From Chrysaora quinquecirrha (Eukaryota > Cnidaria > Scyphozoa > Semaeostomeae > Pelagiidae), in assembly GCA_014526335.1 (NCBI GenBank), contig JACTAT010000045.1, forward strand, positions 2,716,332 to 2,780,331: a stretch of DNA of 64,000 bases, given 5' to 3'. The first letter of the stretch is position 1. The number at the start of each line of letters is the position of its first letter. The notes beneath the pieces were generated by a model. It was given only the letters and a program-made list of their open reading frames with translations. It did no database searches and was not told the origin of the DNA. The position numbers and the translations under genes are program-made. Positions 55,901 to 64,000 of the stretch are shown here, one piece after another.

Positions 55901-56779
55901 CTCAAACGGGCGGACTTCCCGAATGCACGAAACCAGCCAGCCCGTGACCTTTGCATCTGGGTCATAGCGCACGTGCAGAACTCTCAACCTGCTGTCGATC
56001 CTGTCGATACTGTCGACCTGGACGGGCTGGGGTTGCTGATCTGTTAATCAGTCTTATAAAATGGACCTTGCTTGAAGGTAAGCCAGTCCGCCTCGTATAA
56101 ACAGGCTGAAGTGGACAGCCATGGAGTAGCTAACACTTCTGAAGCTTCTGCCTCTAAAGGTATCTTGCAGATTCCGGTAGCTAAACTTTTCAAAAACCTA
56201 CCTATTTTTATAAGGTCTACCCGACTTATGCAAATTTAAATAAGAGGTATACTCGAATATATCGGATTATCGAAACTGTCGGTAGTACTAGCAGCTATCA
56301 GTACCATTTTTATATCTTCATTCAGAAATTCCCGAAGATGAATAACGTTCCTAATAGATACCCTTCCGGGCGGCACGGCCCTAGTACCCGAAATATGCAT
56401 CGCCCCCCCCCCCGATCTGAAGCCGAAAACCCGTGTTTTTTTATGTGAAACAATTTATAAAATTAAAACGGAGGTAAATTTATATTTGGTTTCCTCTAAT
56501 GCCCTGCACAAACGATCAAACACTGCTGGTCAAACATTTGCTTATCAAGCAAAATGCTTGACCGTTTGGCCACATCACAAAACAATGCTCGTCCAACATT
56601 TTTTGCTTGATACAAGCGTAAAATGTTTTGATGCAAGCATAAAATGTTTTTGAAGTTTTTCAAAGAACTTGCTGGGCGATTTCTGATTGTCAAGCAATGT
56701 TTTGTATCTGACGAATTATTGCATTCCAGGACAAATCGGCGATGGAAAAACTCATCTAAATGACAAATTCGGATACTGA
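40182..56779 (+). CDS. SLC4A1AP: Kanadaptin (SLC4A1AP), 13 exons
   Basis: Exons: 40182-40997, 43014-43164, 44248-44358, 45033-45102, 45936-46075, 47908-47984, 48858-48927, 49542-49663, 51193-51275, 52067-52101, 54509-54765, 55633-55714, 56730-56779. They total 2064 bp, an unbroken 687-codon frame, and every phase matches. Exon 1 has an FHA domain at about residues 186-272 (FGRLEECDVTMEHPSVSRYH, GSTHGTFLN, KFGGSTRLYILQ). Exons 4-5 encode a dsRNA-binding-like fold (KKKEAVAACAYEACRIID). Exons 6-9 are coiled-coil rich, and the C terminus WVPPKGQIGDGKTHLNDKFGY matches the family end. Kanadaptin is a nuclear/cytoplasmic phosphopeptide-binding-type adaptor first described with kidney AE1; its core role is unsettled. 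Human protein is ~740 residues. The first in-frame ATG is 40182. Intron 1 starts with GC instead of GT. The weakest exon is the 35-bp exon 10. Confidence 0.93.
41006..42344 (+). repeat. Intronic tandem duplication, first copy split by the hAT element
   Basis: Copy 1 is 41006-41066 plus 41971-42130; copy 2 is 42131-42344. Both start AATTTGTTTTCATCTGACCA and end with GTGAATCAAAAAATTTCATCC. Copy 2 keeps CATGGCAGATTGCATAGCT intact, the empty version of the hAT target. Confidence 0.8.
41075..41970. mobile_element. hAT element, non-autonomous, with perfect 8-bp target duplication
   Basis: Terminal repeats CAGTGGTGGCGCCAG and CTGGCGCCGCCACTG, flanked on both sides by GGCAGATT (41067-41074 and 41971-41978). 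CAGTG...CACTG ends and an 8-bp duplication define hAT. 896 bp, no transposase. It sits in kanadaptin intron 1, 77 bp past the GC donor, inside the first copy of a local tandem duplication. Confidence 0.92.
43184..43566. mobile_element. Inverted-repeat element with GGCCCCGTTTACACTATG ends
   Basis: Left end AGGCCCCGTTTACACTATG, right end CATAGTGTAAACAGAGTCT. A second internal left terminus at about 43252 suggests a nested or duplicated copy. It starts only 20 bp after the exon 2 donor of kanadaptin. Confidence 0.68.
45033..46075 (+). CDS. SLC4A1AP: Kanadaptin exons 4-5 (dsRNA-binding-like region)
   Basis: Exon 4 (45033-45102) starts GLDLEYETDERGSGSS and exon 5 (45936-46075) starts LPIENAAGEEMIAEGS, running on to the helix KKKEAVAACAYEACRIIDAHG. 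Together they form the alpha-beta-beta-beta-alpha pattern of the kanadaptin DRBM-like domain, at roughly residues 360-425 of the protein. The 833-bp intron between them holds GC-rich repeat sequence. Confidence 0.88.
46150..47145 (+). repeat. Degenerate tandem repeat (TTCATTTCATACCGTATTCA words) split by an insertion
   Basis: Many imperfect copies of a ~25-40 bp unit with CATTTCATACCGTATTCAT and TAGCATCTTCAT. Interrupted at about 46322-46700 by unrelated sequence starting TGTGGGTTCTTTGGATAGCG, whose nature is unknown (LTR-like TG start, no partner). In kanadaptin intron 5. Confidence 0.6.
47145..47290. repeat. Small inverted repeat of TTTAAACC words
   Basis: Left arm GTTAAACCGGTTTAAATTAA, right arm AACCTGGTTTAAATAAAGCTGG, around a CCAAT-rich middle (GATTGGTCAATC). 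Probably a short non-autonomous element. Confidence 0.45.
48320..48640 (+). pseudogene. Second Penelope-like 3' end
   Basis: Starts with a YSED-encoding stretch and GRSLAGFEKTKSSFSHLDS, related to the tail of the 49840-50270 copy, then a shared non-coding tail with CCAAT-type elements (GATTGGTG) and CATCTGGGTAT, then GTTTCTGA...CTGAGGAGTGTC. Located in kanadaptin intron 6. Confidence 0.5.
49385..49472. repeat. Perfect 21-bp hairpin
   Basis: TTGCTGGACGCCAAAACAAA(C) at 49385-49405 and its exact complement at 49452-49472, 46 bases apart. In kanadaptin intron 7. Confidence 0.8.
49840..50270 (+). pseudogene. Penelope-like element 3' coding remnant (RT end and GIY-YIG-type tail)
   Basis: Two short conceptual stretches: LDKIRSSLFENGYPEDVISH, typical of the segment after the Penelope RT, and later HLLDHPEYAENYSEDYF and FHLSVLESVHIK...LCRQKEFVFSLGLF, matching the C-terminal endonuclease part of Penelope-like elements. 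The frames are broken. The stop falls at ~50269, where a TTAA-flanked element is inserted. Confidence 0.6.
50271..50686. mobile_element. TTAA-flanked inverted-repeat element
   Basis: 416 bp with ends TACACCTTTTCAACTAA and TTAGTTGAAAAGGTGTA, imperfectly self-complementary over nearly its whole length, flanked by TTAA on both sides. A TTAA target fits piggyBac or Kolobok-type transposition. Inserted in a Penelope-like remnant. Confidence 0.78.
50687..50885 (+). repeat. Penelope-associated 3' tail with CCAAT and TATA-like motifs
   Basis: Continues the 49840 copy beyond the inserted element. It contains ATTGGTCC, two CTGATTGGTG boxes and GGGTATAAATT, then a conserved block ending CTGAGGAGTATCGG. 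Homologous tails occur at 48400-48620 and, inverted, at 7785-7985. Confidence 0.55.
51505..52013. mobile_element. Second copy of the C-rich inverted-repeat element, with extra sequence
   Basis: Left end TAGGTTCCTAGTTGCCATCC, right end CAGCAATTAGGCACTTAAGAGCA, related to 10460-10810. The middle (51660-51970) contains unrelated GC-rich sequence, perhaps a nested insertion. In kanadaptin intron 9. Confidence 0.55.
52102..54508. other. SLC4A1AP: Kanadaptin intron 10
   Basis: 2.4 kb, AT-rich. Includes an inverted pair CCCCCGACTCAATG / GATTGAGTCGGGG at about 54240-54310. Two short plus-strand frames at 52155-52670 resemble no known family. Confidence 0.4.
54798..55082. mobile_element. Inverted-repeat element with CCTGGTTTTCATATG ends
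   Basis: Left end GCCTGGTTTTCATATGTC, right end GCAGCATATGTGAACGATCC; interior has repeated GATCGTCG / CGGCGACCA words. In kanadaptin intron 11. Confidence 0.5.
55090..55330 (+). repeat. tRNA-derived SINE, copy 3 (best preserved)
   Basis: TATAGCTCAGTGGAAACG at ~55258 and CAGGTTCGAATTTCATC at ~55291 match Pol III A and B boxes at tRNA-like spacing. The upstream body AGTCAAAAGGGAGGAGAG is shared with copies 1 and 2. Confidence 0.68.
55757..56107. mobile_element. Inverted-repeat element with GGGCTTGGTTATATGAGGC ends
   Basis: Left end GGGCTTGGTTATATGAGGCG, right end GTCCGCCTCGTATAAACAGG. About 350 bp and GC-richer than its surroundings; in kanadaptin intron 12, 40 bp past the exon 12 donor. Confidence 0.6.
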
Positions 56780-58891
56780 TGTCACAAACGCTTTCTGAAG
56801 GTCTGCACCAGTGCAATGGACATGTAAGTCTATTTCAAATAGCGCGTACGCAGTGACTGGCTTCAACCGCAGAATACAATGTTGATGGGCAGTCGGTTGA
56901 ACAAAAATCAGTCGGTGGCATACTTGACTTGCTGCCTTCCTTTGACAAAGAATAGAAGATATAGTTAGAGACCATTTTTGTTTTTTGATGTCATCAGTTA
57001 GATGCGTCAGATGCAGTAATGAAAATGATAGTAATGAAAAGCGATAAGAAAATGACTCGTGCTCTACGAGATCAATTGGACACTCAACCCAGGGTGAATA
57101 GGCCTCTTCGTGAAACTCCGCTGTCCATATTCGACCCTGGTATCGGCCTTGTCTATTCGCAATTTGATTGGCTGTTCAAACAAGAGATCTTTTTAGTGAC
57201 GTCACAGTTTCTTCAAAATTTCACACCAAAATAGGCCGAAAACTATGCGGAAAACATGTATAAAAGCCAAAAAATGATGCTACATGAGATGCTGTATCTT
57301 GCCTGACAGTTATCAATGAAATTCTTTGCATTGACTTCCTAAGAACACCTGCTTTCGGAATCTACATCTTATTTTGATGCCTAGGCCAAAATTGCCAGTA
57401 TTTTGACAGATTTTGTGGCCGGTACCAGGGCCCAAGTCGATTTGACGGTTTAGATTCGAGGAAACTCGATTTGGGGCCTGGGGACGAGGTTGTTGGACAC
57501 TTACCCCTACATTATTTTTATTATCAATCTTTATATGCAACTAGCCTTGAGATCTGCCGATGCCGGGTTGAATTTTTCAAAAGTTTCTATTGTGATTGGA
57601 TTCGGTTTTTCCGAGAAAGGATAAAGTGGATAGAAATTCCTCTGACTCTATCTTAAGTATTTTCTCTCTGTAAATGTGATTCCGTAATTTTGTTTAGCCG
57701 ATTTGATAACGAATTTGCAGCCTTAGACATTATATTTTGGTAATCTCATACTTTTTAAGTTTTGCCATTATTCAAAGCATGAACAATTTAAAACATTAGT
57801 CCAAAAATGAAACATTTGAGAAACTGTGTATGTAATTTTTCAATTTCACACTTGTCCCAGGTTTTATGGTCATAATTAAGATATGGTGCCCAAACTTCAG
57901 AGCCATATAGTCAGCAAGCTTAAGCGCAATACACTCTTTTTCATTATAAGAAACTCATTTATAAGAAACTCAGTACTGAGATCAATGTTGGTTAAAAACT
58001 TTCAGTACTCGACCCAAAATGATATGAAACTCGCAGGTTTCAGCAATCTTTGGAATTCCAAATATAGCCTCGGGAAACGAACTTCTGCTACACGTAAGTG
58101 TCTATTTTTACAAAAAGCAGCTACTATAAACTTTGACTGTATTGCTTCTGAAACAAAATTTTGATCCCTAAGAAACTGCTAAGAAACTTTCAGTATTGAA
58201 GTTTTGAAAACCGAGAAGCGCGGCAGGTACACACGAAACATGGGATACTCAGATCTTACAAAGTGTATTTACACTCTATTTACAATGATATGATATTACA
58301 TAGAACTACTCATCTTGGTAGCTACTCAAGATTCGACCTTAGTTGCTTGTTGCACTTCTAGACAACAACTTCTAATGAGTTATCTTAGCTGCTCCATGGC
58401 CGAAGCCAGAGAGCTGCCCTATAATGCTAACGAACGATAACCAAACGATAATTTATGATATTTGAACTGGAGTTTGTTGTATCTCGCCCTTTACTGCTCA
58501 TCGTGCTAACATCATGTGGTGCTTCACACCTCTTCTTAGCACTTACAAACTTCCTACGAACCTTATTTGGCTTAAACATTAATTTCAACATTTTAACTAG
58601 TGAATTTACTTGCGCAATACTGTGAGTTATTTTCATTTTTCTTTTTCCTTTAGCTTTTGGGGTCGGGGGGGGGGGGGTCGGGGGAGCTTCGCTCTTGCGG
58701 CGCCCTTTGCGGAAAAAACTTCGTTTCAAAAACTTTTAACGATATAAATAAACGTGGTTTTTATCCGAATCTTTCAAGATTTGGATATTTTTCATAGATA
58801 TTATGATTCTCAGCTTTGTAAGCTACAGAATGATGTATATTTCGGAGCTATAACCTCAAAAATTGTCGAGATTCTGGTTTTTACAGATTTT
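56780..58891. other. Kanadaptin 3' flank and intergenic repeats
   Basis: Relics of the AAGAAAC / CAGTACTG family at 57930-58200. A G run at 58663-58675. 58230-58440 could be part of the 3' LTR of the second Gypsy element, but this is unproven. No gene seen. Confidence 0.4.
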
Positions 58892-59353
58892 CAGTGTGAC
58901 CAGATCTAGCATAATATTATGCTTTTAGCATAATTTCACCCGAAATTTGTTGTTTAGCATTAAATCTAGCATAATCTGAAATCTAGCATAATTTTGGCAT
59001 AATTTTAACATTTGGCTGTTAATCGTTTTTCATGTGTGTCTATTCGGTAATTTAGCTGTCTCTCATTATAAATCAGTGTCCGGCAGCAAGGCAATGATGA
59101 TGACATTGTATTAACAATTTGTGCTTTCTATTATATTTGAAGTTTAATCGATTTTGTTTGTTTTAGGTTCTAAATACTCATGTTCAGAAGTAAAATTCCA
59201 ACAAATTTTCTCGTTTTTGTGTAATTATACGCATGCGCAAGCCTCTTTTCGATAATAACAGCCTCCGTTTGAAATCTAGCATAATTTTGGCAAATCTGGC
59301 ATAATTTTAAAGCAGTTTTGGCATAATTACCAAATTGAAATCTGGTCACACTG
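58892..59353. mobile_element. Inverted-repeat element (hAT-like ends) rich in AGCATAAT repeats
   Basis: Ends CAGTGTGACCAGAT and ATCTGGTCACACTG. The interior repeats TAGCATAATTT / GGCATAATTTT many times. 462 bp. A clear target duplication was not found. Adjoins or interrupts the 3' LTR of the second Gypsy element. Confidence 0.65.
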
Positions 59354-59533
59354 TAAAGACAAGTAACTATCAACTTGTAATGCTTGGGCTCGGCAGAGAG
59401 AGTTCAAGAAAACAACCACCATGTGCTTGCGAAATTCAAGACTAATTTTCAAAAGCATGAACAAAGGTCATAAGGTCATAGAATGACATAACGCATACAT
59501 TAGCATATATTACACCATCCCCTCCCTTCTCTT

Positions 59534-61521
59534 TTAATGTACCACGAATTCTCCATACCTCAAAGGGGGTTCAATATTTTGCCTCAGTCGTGCAGGCCGC
59601 ACACGTCGGGGTACATCAGGAACCTGCCCAGGTAGAATGTCCTCTGCTGGTGCAGCAGGGTCTCCAGCGACAATGATATTTTCCGCAGACTCTGGCACAG
59701 GGGAGAATGGCACTCCCTTACCTGCTGGGACAACACAAGTTTTTAAGTTGTCATGGTGGACAACCTGGGTTTTCCCTTCCTTGGAACGTATGGTATAGTT
59801 TACCCCTTGTCTGGATACAACCTGGAAGGGTCCTATCCACCTGCCCCCGAATTTCCATGATTTTGGGCGTCGCAACCACACCGAACTGCCAACAGCATAA
59901 GGGCTCCAGTTACTGACACGCTGATCGTAATAATGCTTCTGCCTAGAGCGACTAGCCGCTAAATTGCTCTGAGCGGCCTGTTTGATAGACTGTAAAGAGC
60001 GACGAATGGATTGAGAGTGTTCTGACTGACTGCAAGGGCTTTTCAATGGCAAGTCTAAATCGAGCTCAAGAGGTGTACGGGCAGAACGGCCAAAAACTAA
60101 CTCGTATGGACTAAACCCAGTGGAATCATGAACGCTGGTATTATAGGCATATACAACTAGGCTGACCCAAAGATCCCAGTCATCTTTACGGTCTGACACG
60201 AAAGCAGAAAGCATATCTTGAATGGTTCTGTTATGGCGCTCAACAAGTCCGTCACATTGTGGGTGGTAAGCAGTAGTACGTGACTTGTGAGTGCCCATTA
60301 AAAGACAGATTTCCTGCATTAAGTGGCTTTCAAAGTTTCGACCTTGGTCGGAATGGAGAATAGTGGGAGGCCCAAAACGACTGAAAACTCTGGAAACTAG
60401 AATTTCTGCAACAGTAGAAGCCTTCTGGTCAACAGTGGGAAAAACCTCACACCACTTAGTGAAGTGATCCATAACAACAAGAAGGTGCTTATTGCCACGA
60501 CTAGTTTCTGGTAAGGGACCCATGTAATCCATGGCCCAAAACACAAAAGGCTCACTGACTTGAATTTGCTGAAGAGGTGCCTTGTTCTTGGAGTGATCCA
60601 GTTTGTTTTTGCACAAACTTGACAAGAGCGAACAAAATCAGAAATATCAGATTTCATGCCGGGCCAAAAGAACCTATTTTTTGTCCGCAAGATGGTGCGT
60701 TTTATGCCAAGGTGGCCAGAAAAGGGGCTGCTATGAATACCTTGCAATACAGATGTGACTAGGCTAGATGGAATTACAAAGGAATATTCTGAAAGAGGTC
60801 GCTCGGGGAGGGCACTTTTGACAAGCAACCCATTGATCACACATAAGGAATCCCAGCAGTGCCAATATGCCTTTAAGAGGGGGTCATGAGACCAAACAAA
60901 AAGCGGGGGTTTGGGCAGATCAGAAGTTTTGAGGTCAATAATGCACTTCAAAATAGGATCCTTACATTGAGCTTCTTGAAGACTGAAACTTGGTGTTACT
61001 GTGCTGGCACAGGTTTGAGATGGCATCTCGGTGAAACTCTGAGAAAAAGCTGTACATTGGTCAGGCAGAAAACGTGAGAGAGAATCTGCATTTTGATTTG
61101 TGGACCCTGGCCTGTGCTGGACGTCAAATGAATATTCCTGGAGGTCCATGATCCAGCGGGCTAAACGGCCCTTAGGTTCGATGGAGTGCAGCCAGCGTAG
61201 AGCATGATGGTCAGTGACCACGGTAAATTTCTTGCCTAGAAGGTAAGGGCGGAAATGATTTGTGGCGAAAACCACAGCCAGAGCTTCCTTCTCTGTGGCA
61301 GAGTATTTTGCTTCACTGTCAGACAGAGATCTACTTGCATATGAGATCACATGCTCAAGGCCAGATGAATCATGTTGAGTAAGGACTGCACCCAACCCAA
61401 CATCAGAGGCATCAGTCTGAAGGATGAAAGGTTTATCAAGTTTGGGGTAGGCTAGAACAGGAGCTTTACATAAAGCATTCTTCAGACCATTAAAAGCCTG
61501 GTTGTGTACATCAGTCCACAA
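59534..61521 (-). pseudogene. Gypsy-2 RNase H and integrase
   Basis: Frame 61521-60397 carries RNase H (LQTDASDVGLGAVL, TEKEALAVVFA) and the integrase zinc finger (HLGIKRTILRTKNRFFWPGM, VRSCQVCAK). After a frameshift near 60600, frame 60625-59534 carries the integrase core (FWAMDYMGPLP, HSDQGRNFES, DGLVERHNRTI) and a GPF-type C-terminal module (GGRWIGPFQVV). No chromodomain was seen. Confidence 0.88.
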
Positions 61522-62291
61522 GAATTTGGCACACTTTTGGTAAGGGAGACCAAAGGTGCAGCTACAGTGGCAAAATTAGGTATAAATTTGCGGTAATACC
61601 CTGCCAAACCAAGAAAAGATCTAACCTGTGCAACTGTGGTTGGGGTAGGCAAGTCAGTGACTGCAGCAAGTTTCCTTGGATCTGTATGCACACCCTGTGC
61701 TGAGACAACATGACCTAGAAATGCAACATTTGTAGCACCAAAAGAGCACTTAGTAGCCTTGACTTGCAAATTGTGCTGGCGAAACCGAGATAAAACACTT
61801 GACAAACGAGAGCAATGTTGCTGTAAATTGGTAGAAGGCACAATAATATCATCAAAGTAAGCTAAGCAGGTGTCATAGGTGAGGCCAGATAAGACTATTT
61901 CAATGGCTCTCTGAAAGGTTGCACATCCCCCCGAGACTCCAAAAGGAAGGCGTAGAAATTCCCATAGACCTTCAGGGGTTATGAAGGCAGTCTTTTCACG
62001 ATCACAAGGATCAACACTGACTTGCCAGTACCCTGAGCGCAAGTCAAGTGTACTGAACATGCAGGCACCTTGAAGTGCATCAAGGAGGTCATCAACACGT
62101 GGTAAGGGGTGTGCATCACGCTTTGTTACCTCATTGAGCTTTCGATAATCTATGCAAAAGCGATAAGTGCCATCCTTCTTCTTCACCAAGACAACTGGTG
62201 ATGCCCAAGGGCTATGACTGGGTTGGATAACGCCTTGCTTCAACATGTCAGACACTTGGGTTCTGACTTCTTCACGGTAAGCATAAGGCAA
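61482..62291 (-). pseudogene. Gypsy-2 reverse transcriptase
   Basis: 269 residues with WASPVVLVKKKDGTYRFCID, FSTLDLRSGYWQV, LPFGVSGG and the catalytic YFDDIIV, then the thumb FLGLAGYYRKFIPNFA. The frame ends near the RNase H junction, where a frameshift at about 61530 passes to the next frame. Confidence 0.9.
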
Positions 62292-62308
62292 ACGCCGAGG
62301 ATATTGCC

Positions 62309-63324
62309 TTATGGGAAGGAGTCACCAGTATCGATACGGTGCTTGACAACCTCTGTGTGACCCAAACTTTCCTCAAAGACATCCGAATATTCAAGCAGGG
62401 TATGGAGTAGTTTTTGTCTGTCAGAAGAGCTAAGGTCAGTACTGATAGCTTTTTCTAACTGACCTTTGATGGTTGCTGAAACAGTGTGAGCACTACAAGA
62501 AGCATTAATATAGCTGGACTGAGAGGGTGGAGAGGGTGCTTCTACGAGTGGGCAGAATTCACCTATCTTTTGTTCGGCCTGTAATTCATGGTGAATATTA
62601 GACGTATTCATTAAACGTACTGGTGTAGATCGGTTATCTGCTTGACTAACTGTATAAGCCACAAGGAGATGGGCTGAAAGAGAACTATCAAGTGGGGTTA
62701 TCATTCCTAACTGATCTTTACAGCTCTTGGAAACCTGACACTTGACTAACACTTCACTTCTGGCTGGAATACAAATGTTAGAGGGAAGTGTGACAGAAAC
62801 TGGACCCCTTTGGGCTGACTGCACAAGAAAACAAGTTGACCCATCAGCACTATGTGCCTTACCCCCTGGATCTGTAGAATCCAAGACAGGAGGGACAAAG
62901 AGCCCGTCATTATAGGGAGTTAATGGGGTTGAACCATGGGGCCCTTCAAGGAAGTACATCCCATTGGCCTTATACACCAATTGGAGCCCATTGAGGTGAG
63001 AAAATCCCAACCTAAAATGCAATGCAATGGTTTAAGGAGGTTTGAAGAGACTTGAAAATTACCTGGATAGGAGTGGAGACCATTGCAAAGGAATGACAAT
63101 TTAACTTGTGCTGTCCCAAGAAGATGAAGAGGTTGACCAGTTATACCCACACAATTAGAAGTGACGGGGTGGAGTTCGGGCTGCGGCTGAAGTTCTGCAA
63201 AAACCTGCTGACTAACAAAGGACTTCATAGAACCAGTATCAATTAAGGCTTTCACATTCATATTACCTAAAGAACATTGAATGAGTGGCTGGAGAGAGGT
63301 AGACCCTACAACTGGGGAAACCAA
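62309..63324 (-). pseudogene. Gypsy-2 protease and linker
   Basis: Frame 63324-62920 has the aspartic protease motif ALIDTGSMKSFVS and the partner ILGWDFL. A frameshift near 63005 moves the rest to 63022-62309, which holds the pol linker up to the conserved VKHRIDTGD just before RT. Confidence 0.8.
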
Positions 63325-63359
63325 TGAGAAAACAGGGGGGTGACCTTCAATCCAGCCCT

Positions 63360-64000
63360 TTACTGAGGCACCCCTTTGAAGTTTAAAGAATTCGCAGTAC
63401 TCACATGTGATGCAGTAGGAGAAAATGGTGCAGGAGCGTTCTTGCTATTAAAATAAAAACTGTCCTCCACTGGGGGTTGTTGAAGTAGGCCAGTAGAAGG
63501 CCCTCTTCCTCTTCTGCCATGTCCATCTTCTTGATGCATTGGGTTGGATGCATTATAAGGATGATAGCTTGTTGGGCACTGCAAGTGGGTATGTCCCCAT
63601 CCACGGCAAGTTGAGCAGTGGAGGTCCCAAGGACAAGCATTGGCAAAGTGACCCAGCTGATTGCAATTGAAGCAGCGAGTCCCTGGGCGACCTCCTCCAC
63701 GACGCGAACGCCATCTTGAGTATTGGGGCTGTTGCTGTTGTTGTGGATTATGTTGTGGATGTTGTTGCTTCATGGCGGCCTTGAGTTCTTGTTGTTGGAC
63801 GGACAATGCGGCAACTGCTGCAGACAGGGATCGGACAGATGCTGCGAGATCGCCATCAGCGTGAACAGAGGGTGTCTTCTGGTCCTGTATGGCACATACT
63901 GGAGAACTGCCGTCGTCCCGATGAACTGCTCTATATCGGCGAACAAAATCGCGCATATCCGACAGGGACGGCGTTGGGTTGTGCTCGAGAAGGCGAAGTC
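63360..64000 (-). pseudogene. Gypsy-2 Gag C-terminal part with zinc knuckles
   Basis: Open to the window edge, ending at 63360. It contains a glutamine-rich coiled segment, an arginine/glycine run and the knuckle CFNCNQLGHFANAC followed by a second one (CSTCRGWGHTHLQC). The first ATG visible is at 63956 but the frame continues upstream beyond the window. Confidence 0.8.

Larger units (their letters stand above)
59514..64000 (-). mobile_element. Second Gypsy LTR retrotransposon, 5' end off the right edge
   Basis: Gag, protease, RT, RNase H and integrase in order on the minus strand, each in a different frame because of at least four decay frameshifts plus a possible natural gag-pro shift. The coding end is followed by a polypurine tract (GAGAAGGGAGGGGA) near 59520, after which the 3' LTR begins with TGTAATATATGC at about 59514. 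The LTR's far end cannot be fixed because its 5' partner lies outside the window. Confidence 0.85.

Noticed and set aside
58427..58729. Minus-strand frame with poly-proline and lysine-rich sequence
   Set aside because: Composition follows a G run and simple sequence; no domain, splice sites or codon pattern of a real gene.

Overview
The window is nuclear DNA from an animal with small exons, long AT-rich introns and a heavy load of mixed transposable elements. The CR1/L2-type LINE, Penelope-like fragments, hAT elements, Gypsy elements and short inverted-repeat elements together suggest a cnidarian, probably an anthozoan. That assignment is inference from style; no marker gene here proves it.

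Four host genes can be read. (1) NOP53, a 60S ribosome-biogenesis and exosome-adaptor protein, runs on the minus strand from 13195 to 1544 and off the left edge. Six exons were rebuilt with matching splice phases. (2) A single-exon minus-strand gene at 23927-20787 encodes 1046 residues that read as two complete SERINC-like (serine incorporator, TMS1/TDE) units joined in one chain. (3) A plus-strand ChaC-type gamma-glutamylcyclotransferase lies at 29384-39325, with three coding exons, one only 36 bp, and an 8.7 kb first intron full of transposons. (4) Kanadaptin (SLC4A1AP; FHA plus dsRNA-binding-like region) lies at 40182-56779 with 13 exons that sum to an uninterrupted 687-codon frame. Its first intron uses a GC donor. 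Genes 3 and 4 run head to tail. They do not form a recognisable pathway with genes 1 and 2.

Layout: 0-13 kb is NOP53, whose introns hold a 3.2 kb foldback element with ~733 bp inverted arms and several small elements. At 13.8-19.7 kb sits an inverted-repeat element followed by a nearly full-length LINE. The LINE ORF1 looks like a SAMD1-like winged helix, a coiled coil and an SGNH hydrolase, followed by ORF2 with endonuclease and reverse transcriptase. At 20-24 kb is the double SERINC gene with an hAT-like element just 3' of it. At 26.8-28.6 kb are two inverted-repeat elements and a ~212 bp higher-order minisatellite. At 29-39 kb is ChaC, with a short-LTR Gypsy element (32110-36542) and an hAT-like element in intron 1. 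At 40-57 kb is kanadaptin, with an hAT element bearing a perfect 8-bp target duplication, Penelope-like fragments, a TTAA-flanked element and SINE copies. At 58.9-64 kb is a second, decayed Gypsy element that runs off the right edge.

All mobile elements that can be checked carry frameshifts or are non-autonomous. The strongest candidates for something undescribed are the double-SERINC protein and the LINE ORF1 domain combination.
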